From Pseudeuparius sepicola (Eukaryota > Arthropoda > Insecta > Coleoptera > Anthribidae): 64,000 bases of DNA. Every line of letters begins with the position of its first letter. The stretch's first letter is position 1. This document shows positions 45,791-57,335 of this stretch, one piece after another. Position numbers and translations under genes: made by a program. The stretch lies in NCBI GenBank assembly GCA_963920635.1, contig OY987299.1, positions 133,111,373-133,175,372 of the forward strand, given 5' to 3'. The notes beneath the pieces were generated by a model. That model was not told the origin of the DNA. It searched no databases and saw only the letters and a program-made list of their open reading frames with translations.

Positions 45791-46382
45791 GTGAAAATCT
45801 AGTTTAATATAATCGAGCGTGGCTCAATGCACCGACTAGGGTTACTAACTCTACGTGTTTGGAAATCCTTAGATTGATTTAGTTAGTTTAGTTCCCAGAT
45901 TTTCGTTTACTACCTAGTTTCATATATCCTACATTTAGATATAATATTCTGAACATTTTGAACTAAAGAAAATTTCTCGGGATATGTATATTTCCATCAT
46001 AGTGTTTTATGAATCACGGAGTATATTTTATAGGCCCGCCGGATGTTGCCGAAAGCTGGCGAAAACGCGCGAATCGTGTTCGTTGGGAACGGGAAACGTG
46101 CAGGCCCGGCTCTAGATGAAGTTGCGCACAGATATAACAAAAAAATAACAGTTGAATTTAAATTCAAGGAATCAAGGGAAGCGGTGGTTCCATCGCAATA
46201 AATTATGCCAGGGGAATCTACTGTAATAGTTATTTGTGTAGAAAGGAAAAAAGGAATATTTAATTATTTGCACCACTAGTAATTCTAGAAACACATATCT
46301 GAAGCATTATTGTTGCTTAAAAAGACATAAAAACAATAGGATCACCTACCAGTGTATTATACATATAAACCTATCAGATATA
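45791..46382. other. Intron sequence without a recognised gene
   Basis: No repeat or coding frame was recognised. A locally GC-richer patch lies at about 46030-46110. Confidence 0.4.
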
Positions 46383-46751
46383 CAGGGTTATTGGTAATTC
46401 GATACATTCCTTTGGAGATGTGATAGGGGAGGAGGTAAGGAGTGAATTTAATTATATATGAATTATGCAAAACTAATTTTTTTATAGTTTTGACAACTTT
46501 TTATTTAAAATTTTCCTATGATCTAAATGTTTCCGGACTTTTTTCATTCCAAACATAAGACCATAGTGTTGGGCAAGTAATCCAGTTGAAAATTTTAAAA
46601 AAAGTTCTGTAGATTTTTTTGTCTACTAAGAAAAATTGAAATATCTCAAAAACTATTGAGTTCTGCATAATCCATATTAGGATTAGATTTACTCCTTACC
46701 TCCTCCCCTATCACATCTCCAATGGAATGTATTGAATTACCAATAACCCTG
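46383..46751. mobile_element. MITE with CAGGGTTATTGG ends
   Basis: cagggttattggtaattcga at 46383 is mirrored by attgaattaccaataaccctg ending at 46751, followed by TA. The inner bases gatgtgataggggaggaggt also have their inverse on the other side. The total is 369 bp, with a non-coding centre. It belongs to the CAGGG-ended group. Confidence 0.88.
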
Positions 46752-46753
46752 TA

Positions 46754-47284
46754 TATAATATGTCATCACTTTTATCGGCGATTGTTTCCAAATCGTTAGA
46801 ATCGAGTATCACTTGTAGGGAGTTTTATTTGTTATCTCTCCGGGGACAGAAGTTATAATTTCAACTGTCAATATACGCAATATGTGCCTTCGGAGGCCGA
46901 GCCATTCGGTGGCCAGAGTAAAAGCAATCTGGAAATTAGGTCAGCCAGATATCTTATTTTTAGGGGGACTCTCCGGGATGATCCTATTTCGAGGTTTATA
47001 CTGGCATAACATAGTATACAGTGTGGTCATTTAAGTGTGCAACATATGGGTTTTTCTTTTATTAAAACATAGAAAATACAAATATTCTACAAAGTTGGTG
47101 CATGTTCGATAATCATATTAGGCGCAATTAGAATGGTTGTCTATCTGTGATAGATTTGTTAACTATGGTATGCACAGTAGGTATATCTAGTTCATTGGCT
47201 CAAAGGCATTCTGAATGCTAGAAGAAAAGTTCCTGTACCTAGTTAGCGAGGCCTACGATAAAGACAGGCCATGGCGCACAAAAA
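46754..47284. other. Intron sequence without a recognised gene
   Basis: No gene or clear repeat was seen, except that the last 40 bases (gataaagacaggccatggcg) resemble 42455-42480. Confidence 0.4.
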
Positions 47285-47718
47285 TCACGTGACCATCTTA
47301 GTCCGACGTTACATGTCATTTGTCACATAACTGAAAGCGGCAGCTTGGGTTTTGAGAAGTTTTAAATGTTTAAAGTGTTTTTAAACGTCTTAGTTTATAT
47401 TTTAGAAACAAGTTTGTGTCTAGTGTGCGTGTGTCCTGGCGGAGGGGAACCGCCCAGGTGTTATTATGTCCTCTGGGTGGGAGCCGTGCCGTCCAGGAGT
47501 ATTGGTGGCCGCTCGCGCCGACGTGTGAGCTCTGTAAGGGGAATTCTCCCCCCGGAATTGACAGTGGAGTCTGAGACACAGACGGGTGAACTGCTTACGG
47601 GAGATCCGCGAGTTCAGACGGTCCGGGTGGCTGGAGGCCGTTCCCGTTGACCACGTTCGGGTTTGTTTATTTTGTATTCACCATTCACCTTGTGCGAAAT
47701 AAATCAGTGTTGTGAGTT
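47285..47718 (+). repeat. GC-rich dispersed repeat with polyadenylation-like end (direct copy)
   Basis: This is the partner of 43155-43645. It contains an open frame of 94 codons (47366-47650) whose end, GELLTGDPRVQTVRVAG, is also readable in the other copy. That makes this one stretch a possible remnant of a protein. No family was recognised. It ends in aataaatcagtgttgt. Confidence 0.7.
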
Positions 47719-47744
47719 TTATTTCATAGTTAGTCTTAGTAGTT

Positions 47745-49430
47745 AGTCCTACCCCCTGGATCTCAGGAACCGTAAGAGATACAAAAAAAAACTTGAATAC
47801 GAAAGTTGTAAGGTTCGCAGTGCACGTAACCTCTCTTTTATTTTCACATATACAGGCGATTCGTATTTGCAGGACAAAAATAAAATATTTAGATTTTGAC
47901 AATTGCATTAATCCTTTGGAATATTTGTTTTGTATTTTGGATGCAGCGTTGCCAAGATATCGAATTTTTCTTGGAATTTAGGGACTTCGTGAAGGTTATG
48001 GAAATTGAATGCTGTATCTTTATTTTAATAGATATCAAAGACATATTTTAGCCGAAGTATGACAGCACAACCGTGTGTGGTGTGGTATGTCGAAATTGGT
48101 TTTTGCATATACAGTGTGTTCATAACAGGCTCTGAAAATCAGATAATTTCAAACAGCAATAACTTATTTTTTTCAAACGAAATGACCCATATTTCTATAG
48201 TTTATTGGATGCCGGTGTCCAAGCCCCACATTTTATGTAAATAAGATTCTATACCAAGAACTACCCGTTTTCGATATATTTAGTATTTAAGAAAATGTAT
48301 TTGCATTTTTCATTCAGGTGAGAAGGTTTTGTCAAACAAGTCATAATTTTTTTTCCAGACAGTGGCAGAAATAATTGTCATTTTAGATAATACGGGAAGT
48401 AAAATTCCTATACCCGCATACAGCTTGTCACAGTATAAAGGTCGCCAAATGATTGATTGCATTGGCATTTGTGGTGCGTTTGTTTCGTTTAAAAGGTTTA
48501 ATTCCCTTGCAATGTGTAGACGCACATTAGGTCCTATATTTGCAAAAATGGGCAAAAATTAAAATTATATTTCCTCTGATTCAAAATCAAGAAATAATTT
48601 TATACAATATAGCCAATTTTACAATTTTTTTTGCTTCTTTTTATTTCATATCCTAATCACTAATGTAAAGAAAGCGACCTATATAGTGTGACAAGCTGTA
48701 TACGGGTATAGGAACTTTATTTTCCGTATTATCTAAAATGACAATTATTTCTGCCACTGTCTGGAAAAATTATTATGGCTTGCTTGATAAAACCTTCTCA
48801 CCTAAATGAAAAATGCAAAGAAATTTTCTTAAATACTAAATATCTCGAAAACGGGTAGTTTTTGGTATAGAATGATATTTACATAAAATGTGGGGCTTGG
48901 ACGCCGACATCCAACAAACCATAGAAATATGGGTCATTCCGTTTGAAAAAAAAAAGTTATTTCTGTTTGAAATTATCCGATTTTGAGAGCCTGTTATGAG
49001 CACATTGTATATGCAAAAACCAATTTCGACATACCACACCACACACGGTTGTTCTGTCATACTTCGGCTAAAATATATCTTTGATATCTATTAAGATAAA
49101 GATACAGCATTCAGTTTCCATAACCTCCACAAAGTCCCTAAATTCCAAGGAAAATTCGATATCTTGGCAACGCTGCATCCAAAATAAAAACAAAAAAAAC
49201 GGTTCTGTAGCAAATTTCATGGAGAATGCAAGTATTCCAAAGGATTAATGCAATTGTCAAAATATATATATTTTATTTTTGTCCTGCAAATACGAATCGC
49301 CCTGTATATGTGAAAATAAAAGATAGGTTACGTGCACTGCGAACCTTACAGCTTTTGTATTCGAGTCTTTTTCGTATCTCTTACGGTTCCTGAGATCCAG
49401 GGGGTAGGACAAATTATTTGGGACACGCTG
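47745..49430. mobile_element. Long foldback element, arms about 700 bp
   Basis: The left arm from gtcctaccccctggatctca (47745) is mirrored by tgagatccagggggtaggac (to 49410), and the similarity continues to about 48440 and 48730 around a short centre. The right end continues to gggacacgctg followed by TA (49430), a CAGCGTGTCCC end of the CAGGG group. The matching left terminus is missing, so the left end was truncated. Mirror-image open frames (MTAQPCVVWYVEIGF at 48059 on + and MTEQPCVVWYVEIGF at 49060 on -) are products of the palindrome. Confidence 0.85.
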
Positions 49431-49440
49431 TACACACCTA

Positions 49441-50663
49441 CCGTAGAGAGGGGATATTTGGTTGGGCGTGGCTTTTTGTTTTTTTGGCAACAAACTATTT
49501 AAATTTCCCGGCAAAATGTGAGCTAATAGGATTGCGTTTTTTGGAGGTTTACTACAAAGCTAATAGTCCAAAACATTATTAATATCAGTCTGAGCTTGTC
49601 AGTCACAGGGTGAAGTGTGTTTTTCCATGCTTAATACAGTGTGTTTAAAATATATAATATCTTTGTCTCCAAACTTCTGTGTGTGCAGAATAAACAGTAA
49701 GTACTTCATAGATAATTGCTATATAATTAAAGATATTATTGATCTTTGGGAATCATACACCACTGTTTGTTTTTTCCGTTATGTACGAACATATACAACG
49801 GCATCCATTTTTTTTATTGAGGGGCTATTTGGTTTTTATAGGGGGCTATTTGGTTTCTGTGTTTTTTTGAAAGCTAGTTCGTGTATACATAATTTTTAGG
49901 GTAGAAAATTAAGTAGTAAATAATGTTTTTGTTCAAGATGGTTCGTACATACAAACGAAGGTACACAAATGACCCGAAAGGAAAACAGTTTAATCCTTAC
50001 AAATCCAATAATTGCTGTAAAAGAGAGAAACATAACATACAAAGAGGCTTCATGGAGGTTTAAAGTTACATTTTGTGGATGTCGAAGGAGATGAAGATAC
50101 TGTCTCAAGAGACATGATAATAAAAAAAACTTCCCAATCCTACTAAAACAGGAAAAGAACATCGCCCACACTACGAATTCCCTTCTGAAGATTTCAGCAG
50201 TTTGTATTTTGGTTAAAATATTTTTTTTTAGTTAAAGAGGTATTTTCAGAACAAAGTTTTATTTGACTTTCTTGTATATATTGTCAAAAGAATAATAAAA
50301 TAAATATTGTGCCACGTAACATACGTCTGTTATTTGTCTAACATCTTAAAATGAATTTATTTTTAAATATAATTAATATATAATATAATATAATATATTA
50401 CATTATTTTTCATATTTTTTTCACCCAAATAGCCTCCAAACTACCCAAATAACCCCTCCTAGGTGGATATTTGTTTTTTTTTATAAAAAAAATTACACGA
50501 GGTATTATTATACATTTTAGGTATTGTTTTGGAGCGATAAATAGTAAACACTTTAGGTAACAATTTTACTTAGTTTTGCATAATTTGTAATTAGTCACGA
50601 ACGGGAATAAGGAATATTATCCGATTATTAAAGAAATATTAACCAAATATCCCCTCTCTACGG
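49441..50663 (+). mobile_element. pogo/Tigger-like deletion derivative (1,223 bp)
   Basis: The ends ccgtagagaggggatatttg and caaatatcccctctctacgg are inverted repeats next to TA on both sides (49439-49440 and 50664-50665). The terminal motif repeats inside: ggggctatttggt and gggggctatttggtt at about 49824 and 49844, and caaatagcc and caaataacccc at about 50426-50455. Remnants of transposase are present at 49938-50070 and 50139-50216, the core having been deleted. It follows the same plan as 29581-33654 with a different sequence. Confidence 0.82.
49938..50216 (+). pseudogene. pogo-like transposase remnant: N-terminal helix-turn-helix and C-terminal tail
   Basis: It starts at 49938 with MVRTYKRRYTNDPKG, a typical pogo/Tigger N-terminus. 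After a one-base frame change near 49990 it continues LTNPIIAVKERNITYKEASW, the first helices of the psq-type DNA-binding domain. At 50139-50216 another frame gives PTKTGKEHRPHYEF..SSLYFG and a stop, which looks like a natural protein end. The catalytic DDE region is gone. Confidence 0.65.
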
Positions 50664-50699
50664 TACCCTATTATTTTACATAATATGAGTGAGCCTGTC

Positions 50700-51290
50700 C
50701 AGTGGCGTAGCCAGAAAATTTGTCTGGGGGGGGGGGGCACCGACTAAAAATACAAAAATTTAATGTTTATTTAAAACTTACAATTTAATATTAAGCTTAC
50801 GTTTTATATTTACTTTAGACAACTCGTTTAGCGCCTCATCAGGCGATACAGGAATTTCACTGTGAATATTACTTACGGCTTATCTATTAGAGTTGACTGA
50901 CGTATTAATAAAGACTGCTCACGGTTGTCAAGTCTGACACATTTTTGGCTCACCGTGCGCTTTCCGGACACAAAATACAATACAAAATACATTGTTGACC
51001 ATAGGCGCCATCTACTTTCCAGGACATGAAACCATAGCCGTGCGAGAAGTCTTATTAATACGTCAGCCAACGCTATAAACATTTTTTTTATTTTCATTCT
51101 GCATACATGACAAAATACTTTCCAGAATTATAGCTTCTTCAGCTGGTTGAACAGATCACCCCATAAGTCCAGAGTAGTGTTTATTCTTCTGCATAATGGT
51201 CTGTGCATACGATTTTCACGGACACGTTTGGCGTAACGTTTGGGGGGGGGGGCACGTGCCCCTGTGCCCCCCCCCCTGGCTACGCCACTG
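50700..51290. mobile_element. hAT MITE (591 bp) with perfect target duplication
   Basis: The ends cagtggcgtagccag and ctggctacgccactg are flanked by agcctgtc at 50692-50699 and 51291-51298. Runs of G and of C lie just inside the ends. Within it, 50885-50922 and 51030-51072 form a second inverted pair (gactgacgtattaataa against ttattaatacgtcag). There is no coding sequence; open frames on the minus strand follow this inner palindrome. Confidence 0.95.
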
Positions 51291-51298
51291 AGCCTGTC

Positions 51299-51740
51299 TA
51301 TCTGTGACATTTACTACATCTTCTGCGGCGGTATTTGTCGAGAGCGCGCGCCGTGATATGGCATATTCGACGTGCAGCCACGTGCACGAGCTATCAGGGA
51401 CCCATTATTCGACGATCAACTATGAATAATCGCCGCGGCCGACGGGCTCGGCATTGAACCGCAACCACTACCGAAGTTGCGAAGTATGCACGCTAAACGG
51501 GTCGCGTAATTTCTTTGAAAATAATTCTTCCGAAATTTAATATCGGAACATAATTCCCTACCTATTGGACGCCTGGAATTTGCGGCGCATTCTGGAGATT
51601 GATTAGTAAGGAAAGTGGAACGTCGGTATTATGAAATCCTGGTTTCCCCAAGGAAAATATTATGCAATCGAAGATTTATAAGCAAAATTATATGAACGTG
51701 TGGTTTCTTCTAGTATTTGGAATTTTGGAGGCTGAAAATA
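51299..51740. other. Intron sequence without a recognised gene
   Basis: A modestly GC-rich stretch (51320-51500) has no open frame or repeat that I can identify. Confidence 0.4.
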
Positions 51741-53400
51741 CCTAAACGATTCTTGTGTCACCCTGTATAGAAACCATTCCTTTGAATAAGGAAACCCCAG
51801 GCAGGAGCAAATTTGGGCTTAACGCTCGACCGGGACAGTCTCTGCAGATGACGGGATGCCGTTTCCGTTTTTACAGTGGCGCGCACCTTTGACTTGTTTC
51901 GACAAACTAATCGAAGCAGAAACCCTCATTTTTCCTGAAATCAGTACCTACGATACAGGCAAAAAATTATAAGGCACGTTTATGTCTTTAAGTTTAGGAA
52001 TCCTTGATAATGTACACAAACACCTACATCACTTTGGTGCATGGCCGCAAAATTAATATAAGTTAAAAAATACCTAAACGATTCTTGTGTCACCCTGTAT
52101 AGAAACCATTCCTTTGAATAAGGAAACCCCAGGCAGGAGCAAATTTGGGCTTAACGCTCGACCGGGACAGTCTCTGCAGATGACGGGATGCCGTTTCCGT
52201 TTTTACAGTGGCGCGCACCTTTGACTTGTTTCGACAAACTAATCGAAGCAGAAACCCTCATTTTTCCTGAAATCAGTACCTACGATACAGGCAAAAAATT
52301 ATAAGGCACGTTTATGTCTTTAAGTTTAGGAATCCTTGATAATGTACACAAACACCTACATCACTTTGGTGCATGGCCGCAAAATTAATATAAGTTAAAA
52401 AATACCTAAACGATTCTTGTGTCACCCTGTATAGAAACCATTCCTTTGAATAAGGAAACCCCAGGCAGGAGCAAATTTGGGCTTAACGCTCGACCGGGAC
52501 AGTCTCTGTAGATGACGGGATGCCGTTTCCGTTTTTACAGTGGCGCGCACCTTTGACTTGTTTCGACAAACTAATCGAAGCAGAAACCCTCATTTTTCCT
52601 GAAATCAGTACCTACGATACAGGCAAAAAATTATAAGGCACGTTTATGTCTTTAAGTTTAGGAATCCTTGATAATGTACACAAACACCTACATCACTTTG
52701 GTGCATGGCCGCAAAATTAATATAAGTTAAAAAATACCTAAACGATTCTTGTGTCACCCTGTATAGAAACCATTCCTTTGAATAAGGAAACCCCAGGCAG
52801 GAGCAAATTTGGGCTTAACGCTCGACCGGGACAGTCTCTGCAGATGACGGGATGCCGTTTCCGTTTTTACAGTGGCGCGCACCTTTGACTTGTTTCGACA
52901 AACTAATCGAAGCAGAAACCCTCATTTTTCCTGAAATCAGTACCTACGATACAGGCAAAAAATTATAAGGCACGTTTATGTCTTTAAGTTTAGGAATCCT
53001 TGATAATGTACACAAACACCTCCATCACTTTGGTGCATGGCCGCAAAATTAATATAAGTTAAAAAATACCTAAACGATTCTTGTGTCACCCTGTATAGAA
53101 ACCATTCCTTTGAATAAGGAAACCCCAGGCAGGAGCAAATTTGGGCTTAACGCTCGACCGGGACAGTCTCTGCAGATGACGGGATGCCGTTTCCGTTTTT
53201 ACAGTGGCGCGCACCTTTGACTTGTTTCGACAAACTAATCGAAGCAGAAACCCTCATTTTTCCTGAAATCAGTACCTACGATACAGGCAAAAAATTATAA
53301 GGCACGTTTATGTCTTTAAGTTTAGGAATCCTTGATAATGTACACAAACACCTACATCACTTTGGTGCATGGCCTCAAAATTAATATAAGTTAAAAAATA
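51741..53400. repeat. Tandem repeat, 332-bp unit, five copies
   Basis: Units begin (cctaaacgattcttgtgtca) at 51741, 52073, 52405, 52737 and 53069, exactly 332 bp apart. They are nearly identical; differences seen include ctgtagatg for ctgcagatg in unit 3, cacctccatc in unit 4 and atggcctc for atggccgc in unit 5. The unit shares the blocks described at 34780 and 36375 with that dispersed repeat. The array therefore arose by tandem amplification inside one copy of the family, with unit 5 continuing into its normal flank. Confidence 0.97.
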
Positions 53401-53620
53401 ACTTACCGATGGATTATTATCCTCAAATATTTTAGTTTTGGCCGGTCAGGGATGTACCACAAGCCGCACAGCTAAGCATAATAACTCGAAAAAGTATTTA
53501 AATAGCACATATCGACATCTATCACCGTGTCAGATATCAAAATATTGTGTCAAAACTTAGTTACTAGCACAGACCTATATAGCATAGCTAATAGCTGAAG
53601 TTATATAGGTCTGTGTTACT
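53401..53620. repeat. Flank of the tandem array shared with 36420-36540, plus a hairpin
   Basis: 53403-53515 (gatggattattatcctcaaa, agccgcacagctaagcataa) matches 36432-36540. At 53566-53615, cacagacctatata is mirrored by tatataggtctgtg. Confidence 0.75.
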
Positions 53621-54078
53621 AGGTTAGTTTATAGGAAGATTAGGACATTCGACGACTTGGAAGGGAAAGGGGTGTGACAGAGGCATAGGGGGGAAAGGCC
53701 GCAATTTAAGTTGGTAGCATTTACACGTGAATTGACGATTTAGTAACTCCCTAAATAGATAATGCTTCCAGCCATAGGCGCACACAGACGTTTTTGGCAT
53801 GTACTTTGTTTATGGTGTATATTTATGTTGTTTTGGCTGTTTTCGGTTATTTCTTCATTTTAATGTTTGTGTAATGAAGTAATGAAGTAACGGAACTCTG
53901 TGGAGTATGTTGGTGCATCGCACTTTGGTTTTATGTTTATGTTTTTATTTTGTTTTCGGTTTTCAATACCCGTGTTGCCCCTTTTGATACGCCATTGGCA
54001 TCAAGCTGAAGGCCAGCTGGTGAGAGCGGCACCGTCACGCGATGTTGCCGGTGCAAAGGGACTTCCTTTGGCTTTGTT

Positions 54079-54240
54079 CAGGGACCCTTTAAAGTAAGGG
54101 GACCCAGCATTATACTTTCCAAAGTGAGGCCGTTTCTTTCCTCATTCTAATGGTCTCAATGATGCCAAGTATGCCATTTTATTGGAGAATCTATGAATAT
54201 AAAAGGTACTTTGATTGTTAGTAAAAACTAATAATGGTTT
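54079..54240 (+). mobile_element. hAT-type element C, left-end fragment
   Basis: It begins cagggaccctttaaagtaag and follows copies B and D for about 160 bp (gccattttattggagaatct). It breaks at ggtttcca and joins aggttaataataac at 54244. Confidence 0.85.
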
Positions 54241-54249
54241 CCAAGGTTA

Positions 54250-54257
54250 ATAATAAC
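54250..54257. other. Empty target site matching the insertion site of element A
   Basis: Here aggttaataataacacacat stands uninterrupted, whereas at 43657-44706 the same sequence is split by element A with ataataac on both sides. The following 112 bp are identical at both places. This is a natural record of the site before insertion. Confidence 0.85.
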
Positions 54258-54369
54258 ACACATTGGAAGCAAAGATGGATTTCCACTTTTCAAGATGGCG
54301 GTTTATTAGACTTCCAGTCCAATTCTACTAAGGATTACCACGAGAAAATGACGGCCGATGTATTTGAAG

Positions 54370-55303
54370 CAGGGACTCTTTAAAGTAAGAGGACCCAGCA
54401 TAATACTTTCCAAAGTGAGGCCTATTCTTTCCACATTCTAATGGTATCAGTGATGCCAAGTATGCCATTTTATTGGAGAATCTATGAATATAACAGGTAC
54501 TTTGATTGTTAGTAAAAATTAATAATGGTTTCCATGATTTCTAAAAATTAGACTTGACAATGCTCTGTCAACAAACACAGAATATGGCAAGTGCCAAATG
54601 AATCAAATTTATTTTATATTTGAATTTGGTTTCCTGCAATTATTTCCAGGAATTTAAGCAATATAAGAATGGTAAGTCAGTACCGATTTTGCTTATTTGA
54701 AAATTTGTCGCTATTGCACCTTGTTACCAGGTTCCTCAAACTATTTGTAATATGTAGGTATAATAGGTACGTACTTGAACTTTCTTCCCTTGTTGAATGT
54801 ATCTACCCAAAGAACTTTCACAGATTTCGGGATGGACTAATAAGATTAGGTCTTGTACTTAGTTCTAATCATGTAGTTTTTCTCGGTGCTCATTATAAAA
54901 TTTTTGTAATTTTATTTCTCTCCCAAGGTAGGTACCTCACAAACGTAAAATAAACTTATAGGTGTAGATAAAAACTGTTTAAAAAAAGACCTAATGACGT
55001 AATGGGAATTGTAGGATTACTAAAGGTGAGAAAATAAAAATCTGGTTGCAATTATTGGGACTACTAAAGGCGGCCGCATTACCTTTAAGTGACTATCTGG
55101 AAGTTAGAAAACTTAAAAATTGTGAACTATGATGGGAAATATTTTGCCTCCTTTGGAATCTATAGTTGGACTCTGACATATAACATAACCTTGTACCAGC
55201 CCACTTATGTGGTCTCCTTGGAGAATACAGAAAACAAACTTCCTTTCAAGGCTTCACTTTTCCTATGTGACATGCTGGGTCCCCTTATTTTAAAGAGTCC
55301 CTG
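54370..55303 (+). mobile_element. hAT-type element D (934 bp), both ends present
   Basis: It runs from cagggactctttaaagtaag to cttattttaaagagtccctg, same orientation as B and opposite to A. The flanking 8-mers differ (atttgaag and gttttgtt), so no target duplication remains. The right flank may have been rearranged. Confidence 0.88.
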
Positions 55304-55919
55304 GTTTTGTTTAAGATAGGGGGAATGTCCTAACCTTCCTATAAACTAACCTTGGCGATTTCCGTCTCACTTATTTTATACTTAATACACATAGAGCTTT
55401 GACTCCTTCCTGGGATTCTCTATTCAAAGATACTTGGCAAAACTTGTTGATATTCTCGCCTTGTTTTTATTAATATTAGGAAATTTATATTCGTAAAAAA
55501 ACGTGCCTAATAATTTCTAAATAAGCAACTCCATACGTTTTTCAAATAAACTCCAGAGCCAGAGGACCTAATTTAAGACTTCGTACTTCGTCGGATACAT
55601 AAAAGCGAACAAAGGGACAGAATATATCTAAATTTAAAATTCGCGGGGAGCTCACTGGGGAGCCATTACCAGAAAAAGAGAAAATATATAAAGACACTTA
55701 AATGTACGACTTGAAAATTTATGTTGGGGCTTCGATCTTAAATCTCTTATGACTTGGGAAAGATCGAGTGCGGTTCTCTAAACGAGTGGGAACACGTGCT
55801 GAAATTATTTATGGTTATAATGCCGTGGGAAACATTTAACTTTCAAGATGCATTAAATACCTTAAAAAAGAGACGAAAAACATTCAGTTCCACGATTTGA
55901 CCTATTGGCCATATACCTT
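55304..55919. other. Intron sequence without a recognised gene
   Basis: 55357-55425 is an inverted copy of 9690-9745. Nothing else was recognised. Confidence 0.45.
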
Positions 55920-56323
55920 GGCGACCATTTTTAACCCTAAATGAGGCGGGAAATTTGAAATAATTTATTCGTGTTTGTTCCAGAAATAATATAATATCTT
56001 GGTTGTCATTTTGTGCAAAATAGAAATTATTTTATTTGAAAGTACGACATAGGCCCGAGATTTTTGTTATAATTACATATAAATAATTGAAAGTGAAAGA
56101 ATTGAAAATATTTTTACAATAATTTATATGAAGTCATTTTTGACGAGAAAGTATTAAAGCTGTTAACCGTACAAAATATAAGGAAAAAATTAGCGATTAA
56201 AAACTAAAAATGCATCCCTTAAAAAAGCATGGCACAGTAACTTTTATGATTTTACCGGTGCCTTAAATAATATTGTTTTTCATTGATATTTTCTGATTTC
56301 TTGCTGATTTTTGGGTTTTCAAG

Positions 56324-56524
56324 AGAAAAAAACCTAACCGAAGAAGCAGTGGCGTCAAAATTGGTATAAGACCACCAAAGAACTTCATTCCGGTTCAAGA
56401 AGTAACTCATGGAGATGAGGAAAATGGAGACATTGTAATTCTCGATACGACGAAGAGAGCCGCATTTCTGGAGCAAATAGAATTTACCGAAGAAATGCAA
56501 ACAGCAGCAGACAGCAGCAAGTAA
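56324..56524 (+). pseudogene. Unidentified coding-like fragment, probably a last exon
   Basis: A pyrimidine-rich stretch ending in tttcaag precedes an open frame without ATG of 66 codons. It reads RKKPNRRSSGVKIGIRPPKN, then FIPVQEVTHGDEENGDIVIL, and ends EEMQTAADSSK with a stop. Base composition and the mix of charged and hydrophobic residues look like real protein. After two stops the same frame continues LQITASKIIEAYQRRAKLSE to 56632, so the coding region may have been longer. I do not recognise the family. Its place inside a TIR element suggests a transposon protein remnant, but a captured host exon is possible. Confidence 0.4.
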
Positions 56525-56609
56525 ACCTGTTAACTGCAGATCACCGCCAGCAAAATTATTGAAGCTTATCAAAGAAGAGCGAAATTATCAGAAATCACTT
56601 CACTTGCAT

Positions 56610-57335
56610 TTTTGAAGCAAAGATTAAAGTGGTAGAAGTTGAGCAAAATAGGAATTTTAAAGACATCTGGCGAGTCAAGTGTGCCATGGAATCCCTTCAA
56701 AACAGTTGCATGGTCAACAGGACCACTCAAAATGTTGGTGTGAAAAGATTTACTACAAAAACATACAGGGTATTTTTCTCTGAGCCATCTCAAAATTCTG
56801 AATTTTTATTAAACTTTATACTGGTCAGGAGTGCTCTGGAATCATTGAAAAAATATTAATAAACCCAAAAGTAATTCAATTCTTTACAAAATGCCAACTA
56901 CCAAATAAAAACAATTTAAATTATTGGACCTTTCTCAACAAAGTCACTGTCTAAGATGATACATTTTCTGTGCGTTTACTGTTGTGGCACATCAGCCACA
57001 TTAACTAATATGGACTTACTGACTAGCAGGCTTCTGTATTTTTCCAGATTTAGTTCGTTTATAGTATCTGGAGCGGTTTTGATATACTCGATTTTTGACC
57101 CTTACAAAGTTCCAAAAATTCGGTAATTTGAGATGGCACAGATAAGAACACTCTGTATATTTTGTATTGGACCTTTGCACACCAATACCTTGAGTGGTCC
57201 TGTTGACCATTCAACTGTTTTGAGGGGATTCCATGGCACACTTGACTTGGCAGATGCCTTTAAAATTCCTATTTTGCTCAACTTTGACACTCTGCAGAAT
57301 GGAACTCCCTGTATATTTTTTATTCAAATTTGATA
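56610..57335. mobile_element. Foldback element
   Basis: gttgagcaaaataggaattt near 56637 is mirrored by aaattcctattttgctcaac near 57285. The arms continue through tcaagtgtgccatggaatcc and gtcaacaggaccactcaa to about 56835 and 57090. The open frames in both arms are mirror images. Confidence 0.8.

Larger units (their letters stand above)
53621..55355. mobile_element. Candidate TIR element bounded by (ccaa)ggttagtttatagg
   Basis: aggttagtttataggaagat and ttaggacattc on the left are mirrored by gaatgtcctaaccttcctat and aaactaaccttgg on the right, an inverted match of about 35 bp. The left internal part (53640-53900) recurs directly at 58740-58990. Copies C and D of the hAT-type element lie inside and probably inserted into it. 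Confidence 0.6.

Noticed and set aside
48059..49060. MTAQPCVVWYV.. frame on both strands
   Set aside because: Mirror images in the arms of the palindrome 47745-49430.
49615..49899. 94-codon frame inside the pogo-like derivative
   Set aside because: No resemblance to transposase. The real remnants are at 49938-50070 and 50139-50216 in other frames.
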